This document shows positions 33,125-40,966 of a stretch of 64,000 bases of DNA, one piece after another. The translations under genes and the position numbers were made by a program. This DNA comes from Cybelea sp963824595. Lineage in GTDB: Bacteria; Vulcanimicrobiota; Vulcanimicrobiia; Vulcanimicrobiales; Vulcanimicrobiaceae. Location of the stretch: positions 372,001 through 436,000 of the forward strand of contig CAWGPY010000001.1 of the NCBI GenBank assembly GCA_963824595.1. Reading direction: 5' to 3'. Positions within the stretch are counted from its first letter, which is position 1. Each line of letters opens with the position of its first letter. The notes beneath the pieces were generated by a model. It did not search any database. It was not told the DNA's origin and saw only the letters and a program-made list of their open reading frames with translations.

Positions 33125-35965
33125 TTACCGCCTCGAACGAAGCGACGTCAGCTCTTCGCGCGCGGCTCTCGTAAGTGCATGATCTGAGCCGAGCACCTTT
33201 TCCCGAATCGCCAATGCCCGTGCGTAGAGCGGCTCCGCCTCCTGGAGGCGTGCCTCAGCCTCATACAAGCGCCCAAGGTCGTTCAGGCTCGCAGCAACGT
33301 GCGGATGATCCGGGCCGAGGGCATTCTCCCGAATCGCCAGCGCGCGCTCGAGCAGCGCCTTCGTCTCGTCCTGACGCCCCAGTTCGGCGTACAAGTTCGC
33401 CAGGTCGCTCAAGCTCGTTGCAACATCGGGATGATCTGGACCGAGTACCTTCTCCCGAACGGCCAGCGCGCGCTTCAGCAACGGCTCCGCCTCGTCGAAA
33501 CGGCCTAGCCGATGGTAGGAAACCGCGAGGCTGTTTAGGCTGTGCGCGACATTGGGGTGATCTGGACCGAGCGCCTTCTCCCGTATCGCCAGCGCGCGGG
33601 CGTTCAGAGGCTCCGCTTCCTCGAAGCGGGCCTGCCGATTATACAAGAGGCCGAGGTTGTTCAGGCTCGTTGCAACCTCGGGATGATCGGGACCGAGGGC
33701 CTTCTCCCAAATGACGAGTGCGCGGTTCAGCAGCGGCTCCGTTTCCTCGTAGTGCTCTTGCTGAAAGTGCAGGTTCGCGAGGTCGTTCAGGCTCGTCGCA
33801 ACCTCAGGATGATCCGGTCCAAGGGCCTTCGTGCGAATGGCCAAAGCGCGCGCAAGGTGCGCCTCCGACTCGCCGAATCGGCCCTGCCGATGGTACAAGA
33901 CGCCGAGGTCGTTCAAGCTCGTCGCAACATCGGGATGATCGGGCGCGAGCGCCTTCTCACGGATCGTCAGCGCGCGCGCGTGCAGCGACTCGGCTTCCGA
34001 ATAACGACCCTGCTGATAGTACCAGAACGCGAGGTCGTTCAAGCTCGTCGCAATATCGGGGTGATCCCCGGCAAGGGTCGTCTCCCGAATCGTTAACGCG
34101 CGTTTGAGAAGCGGTTCCGCCTCATCGTAACGGCCTTGTAAATAGTACAAGGTCGCGAGATCGTTGAGGCTCGCGGAAACGTCGGGATGATCCGCAGCGA
34201 GTGCGTGCTCGAAGATGGCCAGCGCTCGTTGGAGCAGGGGTTCGGCGACGTCGAACAGCCCGCGGTCTCGGAGGTACGATGCACACCGGTTCGCGAGGCG
34301 CCCGGCCGATAGCATAGCTATCTCGCCCGGCAAGGCACTCAATGCAGCTCGCGCATGCGGCAGCAGCAAGTAACACTGCGGCCACGTTGCGAACTCAACT
34401 TCAGGAAACGCGGCATTGGCTGCGACGACGGCACATTGTTGCCAGGCGAGCGCGTTTGGGACAATGTCTCGTGCGGCAAGTTGAACGAGGCGATGGATGT
34501 TGTAGCTGCACGACGACTCCGAGAAGGTCAGCAGCGAAAGCCGATCGAGCGCGCCAAGGGCTTCGTCCAGGAGCAGTTCGTCTGCTATCGTCGAGCGTAG
34601 ATCGAGCGCCGACACGCCTTCCGATAATTCCGGCTGCAGCTCCGCGGGGTAGTTGCCGATCGGCTGGCGAAAAAGTTCGTCGGGAATTGCATCGGGCGCA
34701 AACGATGCTGCGAAGCACAGGACGGCCGCCGCACCGGCGGCTTCGTTCTCGGCTTGCAAAATCGCCGTACTGAATGTGGCAAACACGGAGAGTGGATACT
34801 CCGCGGTGCGGGGCGCCTTCTTGAGGCGCTCGCTAACCCGTTCCAGATAGCGCCCCGGCGTCACCATCCGCATTTCGCGCAGCGAGGCCGCTGCGTGTGC
34901 CAGCGCTAAGGGAAGAGCACCGAGTGCCTCGGAGATGGCCCGCGCATCGGCCTCCGTGAGATCCGCGCGGCCACTCTCGCGCTGAAGATACCCGATTGCC
35001 GTCGCGAGTGACCAGATCGGCAGAGCGACCGCGGTGATGCCCGCGCTCCAGGCCGCGTTGCGCGACGTGGCCAGCGCGCTCGTACCCGACCGGGGTAACC
35101 AAGTTCGCAACAACCGCTCGTCTTCGAGGTTGTCAAAGATGAGTAAGACCGGCTTGGCAAACCCGCTCAGCATGGAACTCGTCACCTGCTGTGCCGCGGC
35201 GCGCCGGTCCGCGTGCTGATCGAGTCCCCGCACGAACAGCGCCCCTAGGCGTAAGAGTCCGTCGATGATCGCGTCTTCGGTCTGCGCGTTGAGCCACCAG
35301 ATGACAGAATACTTCTCCCGACTCCGCCACGCGTACTCGCGGGCAACGGAGGATTTGCCGACGCCGCCTAACCCGTGCACGGCCGCAATCGCGCCTGCGT
35401 TCGAGAGCGCCGTGGAAAGGGCCAGCAATTCTTCTTCGCGTCCACTAAATCCGGGAACCGGACGGATTGCCTCGGCGTCCACGATCGTGCGCGGCGCTCG
35501 CCAATACCTGCCGCTGACGCTCGACTCGCGACGATCCTCGCGCACGGCACTGAGGATGGTACTTTCCAGCAGCGCGCGATTGTCGCGCATAGGGACGACG
35601 TCCCAATACGCCAGTCCGCTCAGGAGCCCAACTGGTTCACACTCGGCCACGCGCAGCAGAATCAAGCGCGATTTGGTGTTGAGTGGATCGTCCGCAATCG
35701 CGTTCTGCCATTCGGCCTGGCAATGGTCGCTGCGCAGATACTCCGGCGAAAGCAGCGCGACGACACGCGCGCCCTCGGCGAGCGCCGCGTGCATGCGCTC
35801 CATGAAGTTGCGGTTGGCGAAGTCCCACTGCTGGAGGATGGCCGTGTAGCCGGCGGCCTCCAAGATCGCGGCAATGACGGCTGCTAAATCTGCGTCGGCA
35901 CCGGCCCTGCTGATAAGCAGCGCCTTCGGCGGGTTCGTCTTGGGTGCTCGTTCCACGCCTCCCAC
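33125..35965 (-). CDS. TIR-NB-ARC-TPR protein (bacterial NLR/STAND-type immune receptor candidate)
   Basis: 946 residues from GTG 35965 (GTG 35956 is an alternative). Residues about 13-145 are a TIR domain: KALLISRAGADADLAAVI, the LLSPEYLRSDHCQAEW stretch with Glu85 at the position of the NADase glutamate, and RLILLRV. Residues about 172-480 are an NB-ARC-type ATPase with Walker A GLGGVGKSS (198-206) and Walker B VLLIFDNLED (273-282). Residues 569-946 are exactly nine 42-residue TPR units (kinesin-light-chain type, ALxPDHPxVATSLNDLA). No signal or membrane part, so it is cytosolic. Proteins of this layout in bacteria are antiphage receptors: the TPRs sense a trigger, the ATPase oligomerises, and TIR consumes NAD+. 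Function here is inferred from architecture and island location. Confidence 0.88.
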   Translation of the reverse strand: MGGVERAPKTNPPKALLISRAGADADLAAVIAAILEAAGYTAILQQWDFANRNFMERMHAALAEGARVVALLSPEYLRSDHCQAEWQNAIADDPLNTKSRLILLRVAECEPVGLLSGLAYWDVVPMRDNRALLESTILSAVREDRRESSVSGRYWRAPRTIVDAEAIRPVPGFSGREEELLALSTALSNAGAIAAVHGLGGVGKSSVAREYAWRSREKYSVIWWLNAQTEDAIIDGLLRLGALFVRGLDQHADRRAAAQQVTSSMLSGFAKPVLLIFDNLEDERLLRTWLPRSGTSALATSRNAAWSAGITAVALPIWSLATAIGYLQRESGRADLTEADARAISEALGALPLALAHAAASLREMRMVTPGRYLERVSERLKKAPRTAEYPLSVFATFSTAILQAENEAAGAAAVLCFAASFAPDAIPDELFRQPIGNYPAELQPELSEGVSALDLRSTIADELLLDEALGALDRLSLLTFSESSCSYNIHRLVQLAARDIVPNALAWQQCAVVAANAAFPEVEFATWPQCYLLLPHARAALSALPGEIAMLSAGRLANRCASYLRDRGLFDVAEPLLQRALAIFEHALAADHPDVSASLNDLATLYYLQGRYDEAEPLLKRALTIRETTLAGDHPDIATSLNDLAFWYYQQGRYSEAESLHARALTIREKALAPDHPDVATSLNDLGVLYHRQGRFGESEAHLARALAIRTKALGPDHPEVATSLNDLANLHFQQEHYEETEPLLNRALVIWEKALGPDHPEVATSLNNLGLLYNRQARFEEAEPLNARALAIREKALGPDHPNVAHSLNSLAVSYHRLGRFDEAEPLLKRALAVREKVLGPDHPDVATSLSDLANLYAELGRQDETKALLERALAIRENALGPDHPHVAASLNDLGRLYEAEARLQEAEPLYARALAIREKVLGSDHALTRAAREELTSLRSRR
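33128..34261 (-). repeat. Nine tandem 126-bp coding repeats (TPR units)
   Basis: The 3' end of the TIR-NB-ARC gene consists of nine in-phase units of exactly 126 bp, ending at the stop codon. Units differ mainly at the tip residues around DHPxVA and at helix-facing positions, while the helix frame is kept. Confidence 0.85.
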
Positions 35966-36226
35966 CTGTTACGCTCTGCCGATGCCTCCATAAGCCGTGG
36001 GTAAAATGACCGGTTGGCCATCCGGCTGCAATTGCTTTTGGCACTATTGGCTCTGCGCCCTTGCACCGAGGGCCGGTTGGATAGAAGAGCCGGTCGGGGA
36101 CGCACGCTTCGGCTCTCGACTCCCCGGCCATCCCAAGACCCAAGGTCAACCGCGGCCGGTGCCGCGTCTTGAACGAAAGACCTAACGTACAGCCGGCGTT
36201 ACAGAATCGAGCTGGCTAAGCACCCA
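35966..36226. other. Gene-free stretch containing the third att-like site
   Basis: No gene seen. It probably contains the promoter of the TIR-NB-ARC gene (minus strand) and the distal att-like repeat at 36116-36135. I could not identify -35/-10 boxes with confidence. Confidence 0.4.
36116..36135 (+). repeat. att-like direct repeat, copy 3 (one inserted base)
   Basis: TCGACTCCCCGGCCATCCCA: identical to the end of tRNA-Leu from the T-loop on, except for one extra C. It marks the probable distal end of the composite island. Confidence 0.75.
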
Positions 36227-36469
36227 TTGCGCGAGGTACTCACGATAGCCCGGCAGCACTCTCTCTCCGATTTGGATATCGTGACTCGCCGCCTCGAAAA
36301 AAAGATCGGCTCATTCGGGTACGTCGGTACGAACGGCGCGATCTGGGCCGATCCCACCAAAGATACCAAACATGTTCTTGCGACGAATAACGTGCCTTCC
36401 GGCTCCTATTTCGAGAATAAAGGCGTCGAGTACGCCGTGCCGAGCGGCCCATCGCGATTCGGGAAATAG
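36227..36469 (+). CDS. Small unknown protein or gene fragment
   Basis: 80 residues from TTG. No signal or membrane segment. The middle RRLEKKIGSFGYVGTNGAIW and the end NKGVEYAVPSGPSRFGK look protein-like, but match no family I recognise. The frame stays open well upstream without a good ribosome site, so it may be the tail of a truncated gene left beside the att-like repeat. Confidence 0.35.
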   Translation: MREVLTIARQHSLSDLDIVTRRLEKKIGSFGYVGTNGAIWADPTKDTKHVLATNNVPSGSYFENKGVEYAVPSGPSRFGK

Positions 36470-36588
36470 TGCTGCGGAATAGCCTGACGGATTAGGCGCA
36501 TTGTAGATGTTTTGCAAGTGTTGAGCCCAAGCGCGTCATCCGGTGACGAGCCCGCCGAAGCGAGCTCGTCACGGAATTGCCGCTAACG
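36470..36588. other. Short intergenic stretch with a hairpin
   Basis: A 9-bp inverted repeat (GTGACGAGC 36543-36551 and GCTCGTCAC 36564-36572) lies 17 nt after the stop of the minus-strand HAF gene. There is no T-run, so terminator function is doubtful. Confidence 0.4.
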
Positions 36589-37911
36589 CTATCGCGGAAT
36601 TGCGGATTTGCGAAGATCCCAGAGCCAGGCATACGGATTTCGTAGTCGAATCCGCTGGGTCTCTGGTAGCGTAGCCTTAGGCGCGGACGCGCCTTTCGGT
36701 AAAATGTCGCCCGATCGGCCAGGGACCAATATAACAGCGCGCTCTATGCCCTGGTTATCGACGGTTGCTCCCACGATCTCCCCACGATCGTTAATGTTAG
36801 CGCCAAATAGTACAGTTACGTCCTTGCTCGACGGAATGAGCGTGTTGAGATCGGTCATCGACCCGTTCTGCCAGAGGTAGCCTCGGCAGTCCCCGTTCGC
36901 GTCGCATGATTGGCCGACGACCTGCCCCTCATCGTTGATCCCACCGGCAAAGCTATCGACGTCGCCGGGCAACGCGCCAAGATCGCTCATCGTGCCACGC
37001 TGCCAGAGAAAAGTATGAGTCACCATGTTTCCGGACAGGCTCGAGTTGCCGATGACCTGATGCCGGCTATTGATGTCCAGCGCTATGTTGACGCTGCCTC
37101 CGAGGCTGCCGAGGTTGATCGGTGAAGCGTTGTGCCAGAGAAGCGCGTGAGCTGTTGCAGCGGCGCACGAGCCTGAATTCCCAACGGCCTCCTGCCCGGA
37201 TTGGGTAATCGTGTACGCATACGAAACGGTATCGCCGGAGTATGGCGGCAGGGTTGTGATCTTGCCGTTCGGCTGCCAAATGACCCCCAGGTAATCGAGG
37301 ACGTGCGGCGGACTGCAACCCGGATCCTGAGTACGCGTCTCGGCGGCACCAACCATCTGGCCGCGCTCGTTCACGTCGTTGGTGTTGTCGTTGTTTCCGC
37401 CAAGCGTCGGGAGCGACGTCATCTTACCGTGCCGCCAGCTAAACCCGAGGCAAATGTGTGAGGTGCCAAAACCGCAGAAATTTTCGCCGTAGGGGTCGGT
37501 GTCGGAGGTCTCGGACCACCCGACGAACTGCCCCTCGGCGCCATGGTTATACTGGAAAATCGCGCTGTTCGGACCGCCCAGCGTGCCCAGATCGATCGTA
37601 CGCGGCGGATGTTCCCAGACCTGGGCGTGCAGGATAGTGTTTCCGCTTAGAAGCGATGTTCCGCTGGCTTGTCCACTGTGGTTGATGTTAATGGCGAAGC
37701 TAACGCTTCCCCCGAGGGAGTCGAGCGTGACGAGATTGTAGTGCGTGCCCCCTTTTCTCGACCGTACGTTCGACTTAGGTTGAATAGTGCTTTGCTGCGT
37801 CGATGCGGATGGGGCGAAGCTCGATGACGAAGCGCCGCCGCCGCAGCCGGACAGTACGGCACTGACCGCTAATGCGGCTGCCGCATAAACGGGCGTGATC
37901 GAAATTCTCAT
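36589..37911 (-). CDS. HAF-repeat lipoprotein (extracellular beta-propeller-like)
   Basis: 440 residues. Lipoprotein signal with lipobox LSGC (about 19-22), a Ser/Gln-rich linker, then repeated HAF-type units: LGTLGG-x-N, INxxGQxVG and AxLWxxG, seen at TLDSLGG, DLGTLGG, PTLGGNN, NLGSLGG, and DLGALPGD. These repeats form propeller-like secreted proteins of unknown function. Base composition is visibly less GC-rich than in the housekeeping genes, in keeping with transfer. A duplicated ribosome site precedes the ATG. Confidence 0.8.
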   Translation of the reverse strand: MRISITPVYAAAALAVSAVLSGCGGGASSSSFAPSASTQQSTIQPKSNVRSRKGGTHYNLVTLDSLGGSVSFAININHSGQASGTSLLSGNTILHAQVWEHPPRTIDLGTLGGPNSAIFQYNHGAEGQFVGWSETSDTDPYGENFCGFGTSHICLGFSWRHGKMTSLPTLGGNNDNTNDVNERGQMVGAAETRTQDPGCSPPHVLDYLGVIWQPNGKITTLPPYSGDTVSYAYTITQSGQEAVGNSGSCAAATAHALLWHNASPINLGSLGGSVNIALDINSRHQVIGNSSLSGNMVTHTFLWQRGTMSDLGALPGDVDSFAGGINDEGQVVGQSCDANGDCRGYLWQNGSMTDLNTLIPSSKDVTVLFGANINDRGEIVGATVDNQGIERAVILVPGRSGDILPKGASAPKATLPETQRIRLRNPYAWLWDLRKSAIPR

Positions 37912-37941
37912 TGATAGATGCTCCTTTGATAGATGCTCCTT
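37912..37941 (-). promoter_or_regulatory. Tandemly duplicated ribosome binding site of the HAF gene
   Basis: On the minus strand AAGGAGCATCTATCA occurs twice in a row directly before ATG. The copy next to the gene places AAGGAG 9 nt from the start; the second copy lies 15 nt further upstream. Confidence 0.75.
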
Positions 37942-38624
37942 TGCACCAAGAAGGTGCGATGGCCGCGTGCCGTTGATGCCAACGGTAACGTTTATGTCGC
38001 TTATATTGTGACGTTTTTTTTGAAATACAAGCGACCCGCCCTAAGCTTCCTCACAATCAATATTATCTTAGGATTTCCGTCGCGCATTCGGCCCCCATCC
38101 GCGGCGACGGCGGTGCGTATCGAGCTTGGCTCGTACGGCTACTGCGTGTCGAGCGGCGTGTCGGATGGGGGCTGGTGCAAGAAATACTCCGGCGAGAATC
38201 TTCGAATGACAGGCGCCCGTGCTTTGCGGCGTCCAGGACCGTCGTTTCGGGGGCAACGATGTTGGCGTTTCAGTCGAGGCCCTAGCGCCCGTACTCGATC
38301 GCCTCGAACGGCTCCCACATGCCGGGCAGGAGCGCGAGCCGAGTTCGCGGGGGCTGTCGGCGGTTGCGCAGCCGGAGGTCGGCGCGTTAGCGGCGGGATA
38401 TCCGGCGAAGAAATTGACGAGACTACGGTTTTCCTGAAATTATGACGACGACGTTCTTGATGGGAAGAGTCGTCGACGCACGGCCGCGAGATCGCCTTGT
38501 GCGCTGCGCGGCGGCCCGGAATTCGAAGAGCAGTCGGCGCGAATTAGACCAAGCCATGTCCCTGCGAGAGGCGCTTGGGAGCCATGGAGGGCTTGTTTCC
38601 GATGCCCTCCGCCTCGTCCCTACG
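37942..38624. other. Gene-poor stretch with an inverted repeat and possible decayed gene
   Basis: About 680 nt with no convincing gene. An AT-richer part (37980-38070) is followed by a 10-bp inverted repeat CCCCCATCCG (38092-38101) / CGGATGGGGG (38162-38171). On the minus strand pieces such as LLPGMWEPFEAIEYG and NIVAPETTVLDAAKHG appear in one frame but are broken by stops (about 38200-38330), which suggests a dead gene. The product is not recognised. Confidence 0.4.
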
Positions 38625-38885
38625 TTACACGGTTCGCGAGCGCGTGAAGGCGCGAATGATGATCAGCAAGATAATCGCCCCGATGACGGCGCAGACGAAG
38701 CTGCCGAAGTTGAATCCGGTCACGCCGATGTGGCCGAACATCGAGTACACGAATCCGCCGATGACGGCGCCGAGGATTCCGACGATGATGTCGCCGAGGA
38801 TCCCGCCCGGACCGTCACCGGGAACGAGAAACTTCGCCACGGCTCCCGCGATGAGCCCGAAGATGATCCACGCCAAAATACCCAC
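38625..38885 (-). CDS. GlsB/YeaQ/YmgE family stress-response membrane protein
   Basis: 86 residues, three hydrophobic helices with Gly-rich motifs: WIIFGLIAGAVAKFLVPG, GGILGDIIVGILGAVIGGF, and CAVIGAIILLIIIRAF. This is the transglycosylase-associated (PF04226) family, small inner-membrane proteins linked to stress. It marks the return to ordinary chromosome after the accessory region. Confidence 0.92.
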   Translation of the reverse strand: MGILAWIIFGLIAGAVAKFLVPGDGPGGILGDIIVGILGAVIGGFVYSMFGHIGVTGFNFGSFVCAVIGAIILLIIIRAFTRSRTV

Positions 38886-38972
38886 TCGTTTTGTACCTCC
38901 CCGCGAAGCAGTTTGGCGCTTTATCCCCCGGCGGCGCGAAGTTTAAACGACCGCGCCGCCGCGGTGCGCGCT

Positions 38973-39356
38973 TTAGCTGCCCGGCATCTTGGAGCTGAAC
39001 TTGAGCGTGTAGTTCGAGGGAAACGGATCCGCGCAGTGATCGGCGCGATAGACCTTACCGCCGACCGTCGTCGCGGTCGACACGCAGAGCTGACCGGTCA
39101 CCGGCAGGCTCGAAAACTGCACTTGCCCGACGCCGTTGGTCGGGTCCGAGGCGATCGCTCCGGTCGCCTCGCCGTCGAGGATCCCGTTAGATAAGGTGAC
39201 TTCTAGCTGCGAAACCGGTGCGCCCTTGGCGGTAGTCACCGTGATCGTCGTAGCGGCGGCATTCGGTCCAGCAGGCGTCGTGCTCGCCGACGAATCGTTG
39301 CACGCGGCGAGCGCAGCGGCTGCGACCGCGAGTCCCAAGCAACGAACGAAAGACAT
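38973..39356 (-). CDS. Small lipoprotein, Ig-like/Big domain candidate
   Basis: 127 residues. Lipobox LAAC at about 16-19. The mature part has a beta-rich pattern (TTITVTTAKGAPVSQLEVTLSNG...GVGQVQFSSLPVTGQLCV) resembling a bacterial Ig-like fold, with two further cysteines (CV, HCADP) that could pair. No known function. The start has a GGAGG ribosome site (minus strand, about 39363-39367). Confidence 0.7.
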   Translation of the reverse strand: MSFVRCLGLAVAAAALAACNDSSASTTPAGPNAAATTITVTTAKGAPVSQLEVTLSNGILDGEATGAIASDPTNGVGQVQFSSLPVTGQLCVSTATTVGGKVYRADHCADPFPSNYTLKFSSKMPGS

Positions 39357-39448
39357 TGAAAACCTCCTTCAGCTTTTGCCTACAGTGGATTCTAGCCGTC
39401 CCGATGGCGGCTGCCTCTCGATCGCTGTGAGGAACGGATTAGACTTCG

Positions 39449-40510
39449 CTACGTCGTCCAGATGGCGCGACAGGCGCGAATGCCGTCGGCGATGCCGGCG
39501 GTGACGACCGCCGAATCGTTGGGCGTCTCGGTGCGCGATTCGAAGCCGCTGTCGTCCCACGCGTACCAACCGACGTCGCGCGCGCCGTACGCGCAGAACG
39601 CCGTCGCTTGCTTTCGCATCTCCGCGCGCGTCAAGCCCGGCTGATAGAAGTGCCACTCGTACGAACCGCCCCACGCCTGGCCGATGCCGTAGAGCGGCGT
39701 CTGGGCCAGGTGCCAGCCGCGTTTCTCCAAGCTGCGCGCCATCGCGGGCAGCAACACCGTCATCGACCAGTCGAGGCGCTTGCCGTTCGACGGATGACGG
39801 CGCCCGAACGGTGAGTAGTTGTACCACCCCACCACGTCGCAGCCGCCGTTCGAATAGTTTGCGGCGGTGCCGGGATCCCAGTCCACTTTCCCCGGCTTCG
39901 CGATGCCGGCGCCGAAACCGCAGATCGCGGGCAGCCCCGGCGTCTGCGCGGCAATCTCAGAATGCACTTTTCGCAGCAGCTCGCGGCCGCTGCCGTCGTC
40001 CCACCACGCCCAGTCGTCGAGCACCCAGTAGCCCACGACGTAGGGCCGTTTCGCGTCGTGCGCCAGAATGCGCGAGGCATCGCGGAGTACGATCGCCTCT
40101 GATTTGATGCGCGGGTTTTCGTCGGTGCGGCAATACGGGTTGTAGCCGTAACTGCTCGGCGGCGGCTTGACCGTGTGCGTGCGGTGGCACTCCCAATAGA
40201 AGAGCAGGCCCGAGATGCTGCCGTCGATCACCGAGATCCCGTGCGCGGCCAGCGCCTTTTGGAGCGCGCTGCCCGGCGGCGGCGATCCGCCGTACAGAAT
40301 CGTCGTGTCGATACCTTGGGCGCCGGCCGTCGCGGCGCGCTTCGGCGTGTCCACGCTGAAGCCGACGATCGCGTGATCCGCCAGGCGCGGTCTAACCGCG
40401 CCTCGAGCCGCGGCTTCGTTCGGCAGCGCCTGCACGGCGCCGTGCGGCGCCGTGCAGCCGGCGATCGCGACGGCGGCGAGCGCCGCCCAGCCGCGAACGC
40501 GCGCGTTCAT
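39449..40510 (-). CDS. Lipoprotein with glycoside-hydrolase-like TIM barrel
   Basis: 353 residues. Lipobox IAGC at about 16-19. The sequence has the regular alternation of a (beta/alpha)8 barrel, with acidic residues at strand ends (GYWVLDDWAWWDD, DVVGWYNYSPFG, DVGWYAWDD), and many Trp/Tyr typical of carbohydrate-binding clefts. I infer a cell-surface glycoside hydrolase-like protein; family and substrate cannot be named. The gene ends one base before the cupin gene's stop region, in the same direction. Confidence 0.65.
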   Translation of the reverse strand: MNARVRGWAALAAVAIAGCTAPHGAVQALPNEAAARGAVRPRLADHAIVGFSVDTPKRAATAGAQGIDTTILYGGSPPPGSALQKALAAHGISVIDGSISGLLFYWECHRTHTVKPPPSSYGYNPYCRTDENPRIKSEAIVLRDASRILAHDAKRPYVVGYWVLDDWAWWDDGSGRELLRKVHSEIAAQTPGLPAICGFGAGIAKPGKVDWDPGTAANYSNGGCDVVGWYNYSPFGRRHPSNGKRLDWSMTVLLPAMARSLEKRGWHLAQTPLYGIGQAWGGSYEWHFYQPGLTRAEMRKQATAFCAYGARDVGWYAWDDSGFESRTETPNDSAVVTAGIADGIRACRAIWTT

Positions 40511-40511
40511 G

Positions 40512-40949
40512 CTAGTGGACGAGCGTCGTCGTGTCGGGACCGATGCCGCTCACTTCGATCACGATCGGACCTTTGGCCATCGCGTAGTGGCGAACGCCGC
40601 CCGGTACCGACGCCACCGTGCCGGGGCCGAGCGCCTTCATCGTGGCGACGTTCATCGTGTCGCCGATCCCGACGAGAAACGTTCCGCTGATGACGACGAC
40701 GTTCTCCGTGATGCGATGGTAGTGCGGGGGCACCTTCTCGCCGTCGGGCGCTCTCAGGAAGTAGGCGTAATAAGCGCCGGCCTTGCTCGGATCGCCGACG
40801 ATGGGCGCCATTTCGAAGCCCTTGAAGCCCGGAACGGCCTTCCAGGTGGCGGTTTCCGGCGACACGATCACCGGCGCCGGCGCCGCCGACGCAATGGCCG
40901 ACAGCGCCGCGAACGCGATCGCTACCAGCGAGAGACGCGAGAGTTGCAT
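40512..40949 (-). CDS. Secreted cupin-domain protein
   Basis: 145 residues from ATG 40949, with GGAGG upstream. Signal peptide about 1-22. A single cupin with the metal motif PPHYHRITENVVVISG (HxH...E) and second motif PGGVRHYAMAKG. Unknown substrate. A longer frame upstream overlaps the M61 peptidase and is not used. Sits between the lipoprotein and peptidase genes on the same strand, probably one transcript. Confidence 0.85.
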   Translation of the reverse strand: MQLSRLSLVAIAFAALSAIASAAPAPVIVSPETATWKAVPGFKGFEMAPIVGDPSKAGAYYAYFLRAPDGEKVPPHYHRITENVVVISGTFLVGIGDTMNVATMKALGPGTVASVPGGVRHYAMAKGPIVIEVSGIGPDTTTLVH

Positions 40950-40966
40950 GTCGAATTCCTCCGTGA

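Larger units (their letters stand above)
28739..36135. mobile_element. Composite genomic island at tRNA-Leu (two tandem segments, no integrase left)
   Basis: Bounded by the tRNA-Leu 3' end and two copies of it. Segment 1 (28739-31398) holds an unknown lipoprotein and an NTF2-like gene. Segment 2 (31399-36135) holds an NHL-repeat lipoprotein, an HNH nuclease remnant and a TIR-NB-ARC-TPR gene. Gene density is lower and direction more mixed than in the flanking housekeeping run. No tyrosine or serine recombinase, transposase or phage structural gene is visible, so this is either decayed or was moved by an enzyme encoded elsewhere. The island call is inference from the repeats; the repeats themselves are directly visible. 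Confidence 0.65.

Noticed and set aside
33128..34261. Regular spacing that might be read as a CRISPR array
   Set aside because: The 126-bp period is coding and in phase, the units encode TPR helices, and there are no conserved repeats with unique spacers.
28739..36135. An integrative conjugative element or prophage
   Set aside because: No integrase, relaxase, conjugation or phage genes are visible; only the att-like repeats and cargo remain.
37933..38445. 170-codon plus-strand frame after the HAF gene
   Set aside because: No ribosome site, composition changes abruptly along its length, no family; minus-strand relics lie in the same place.
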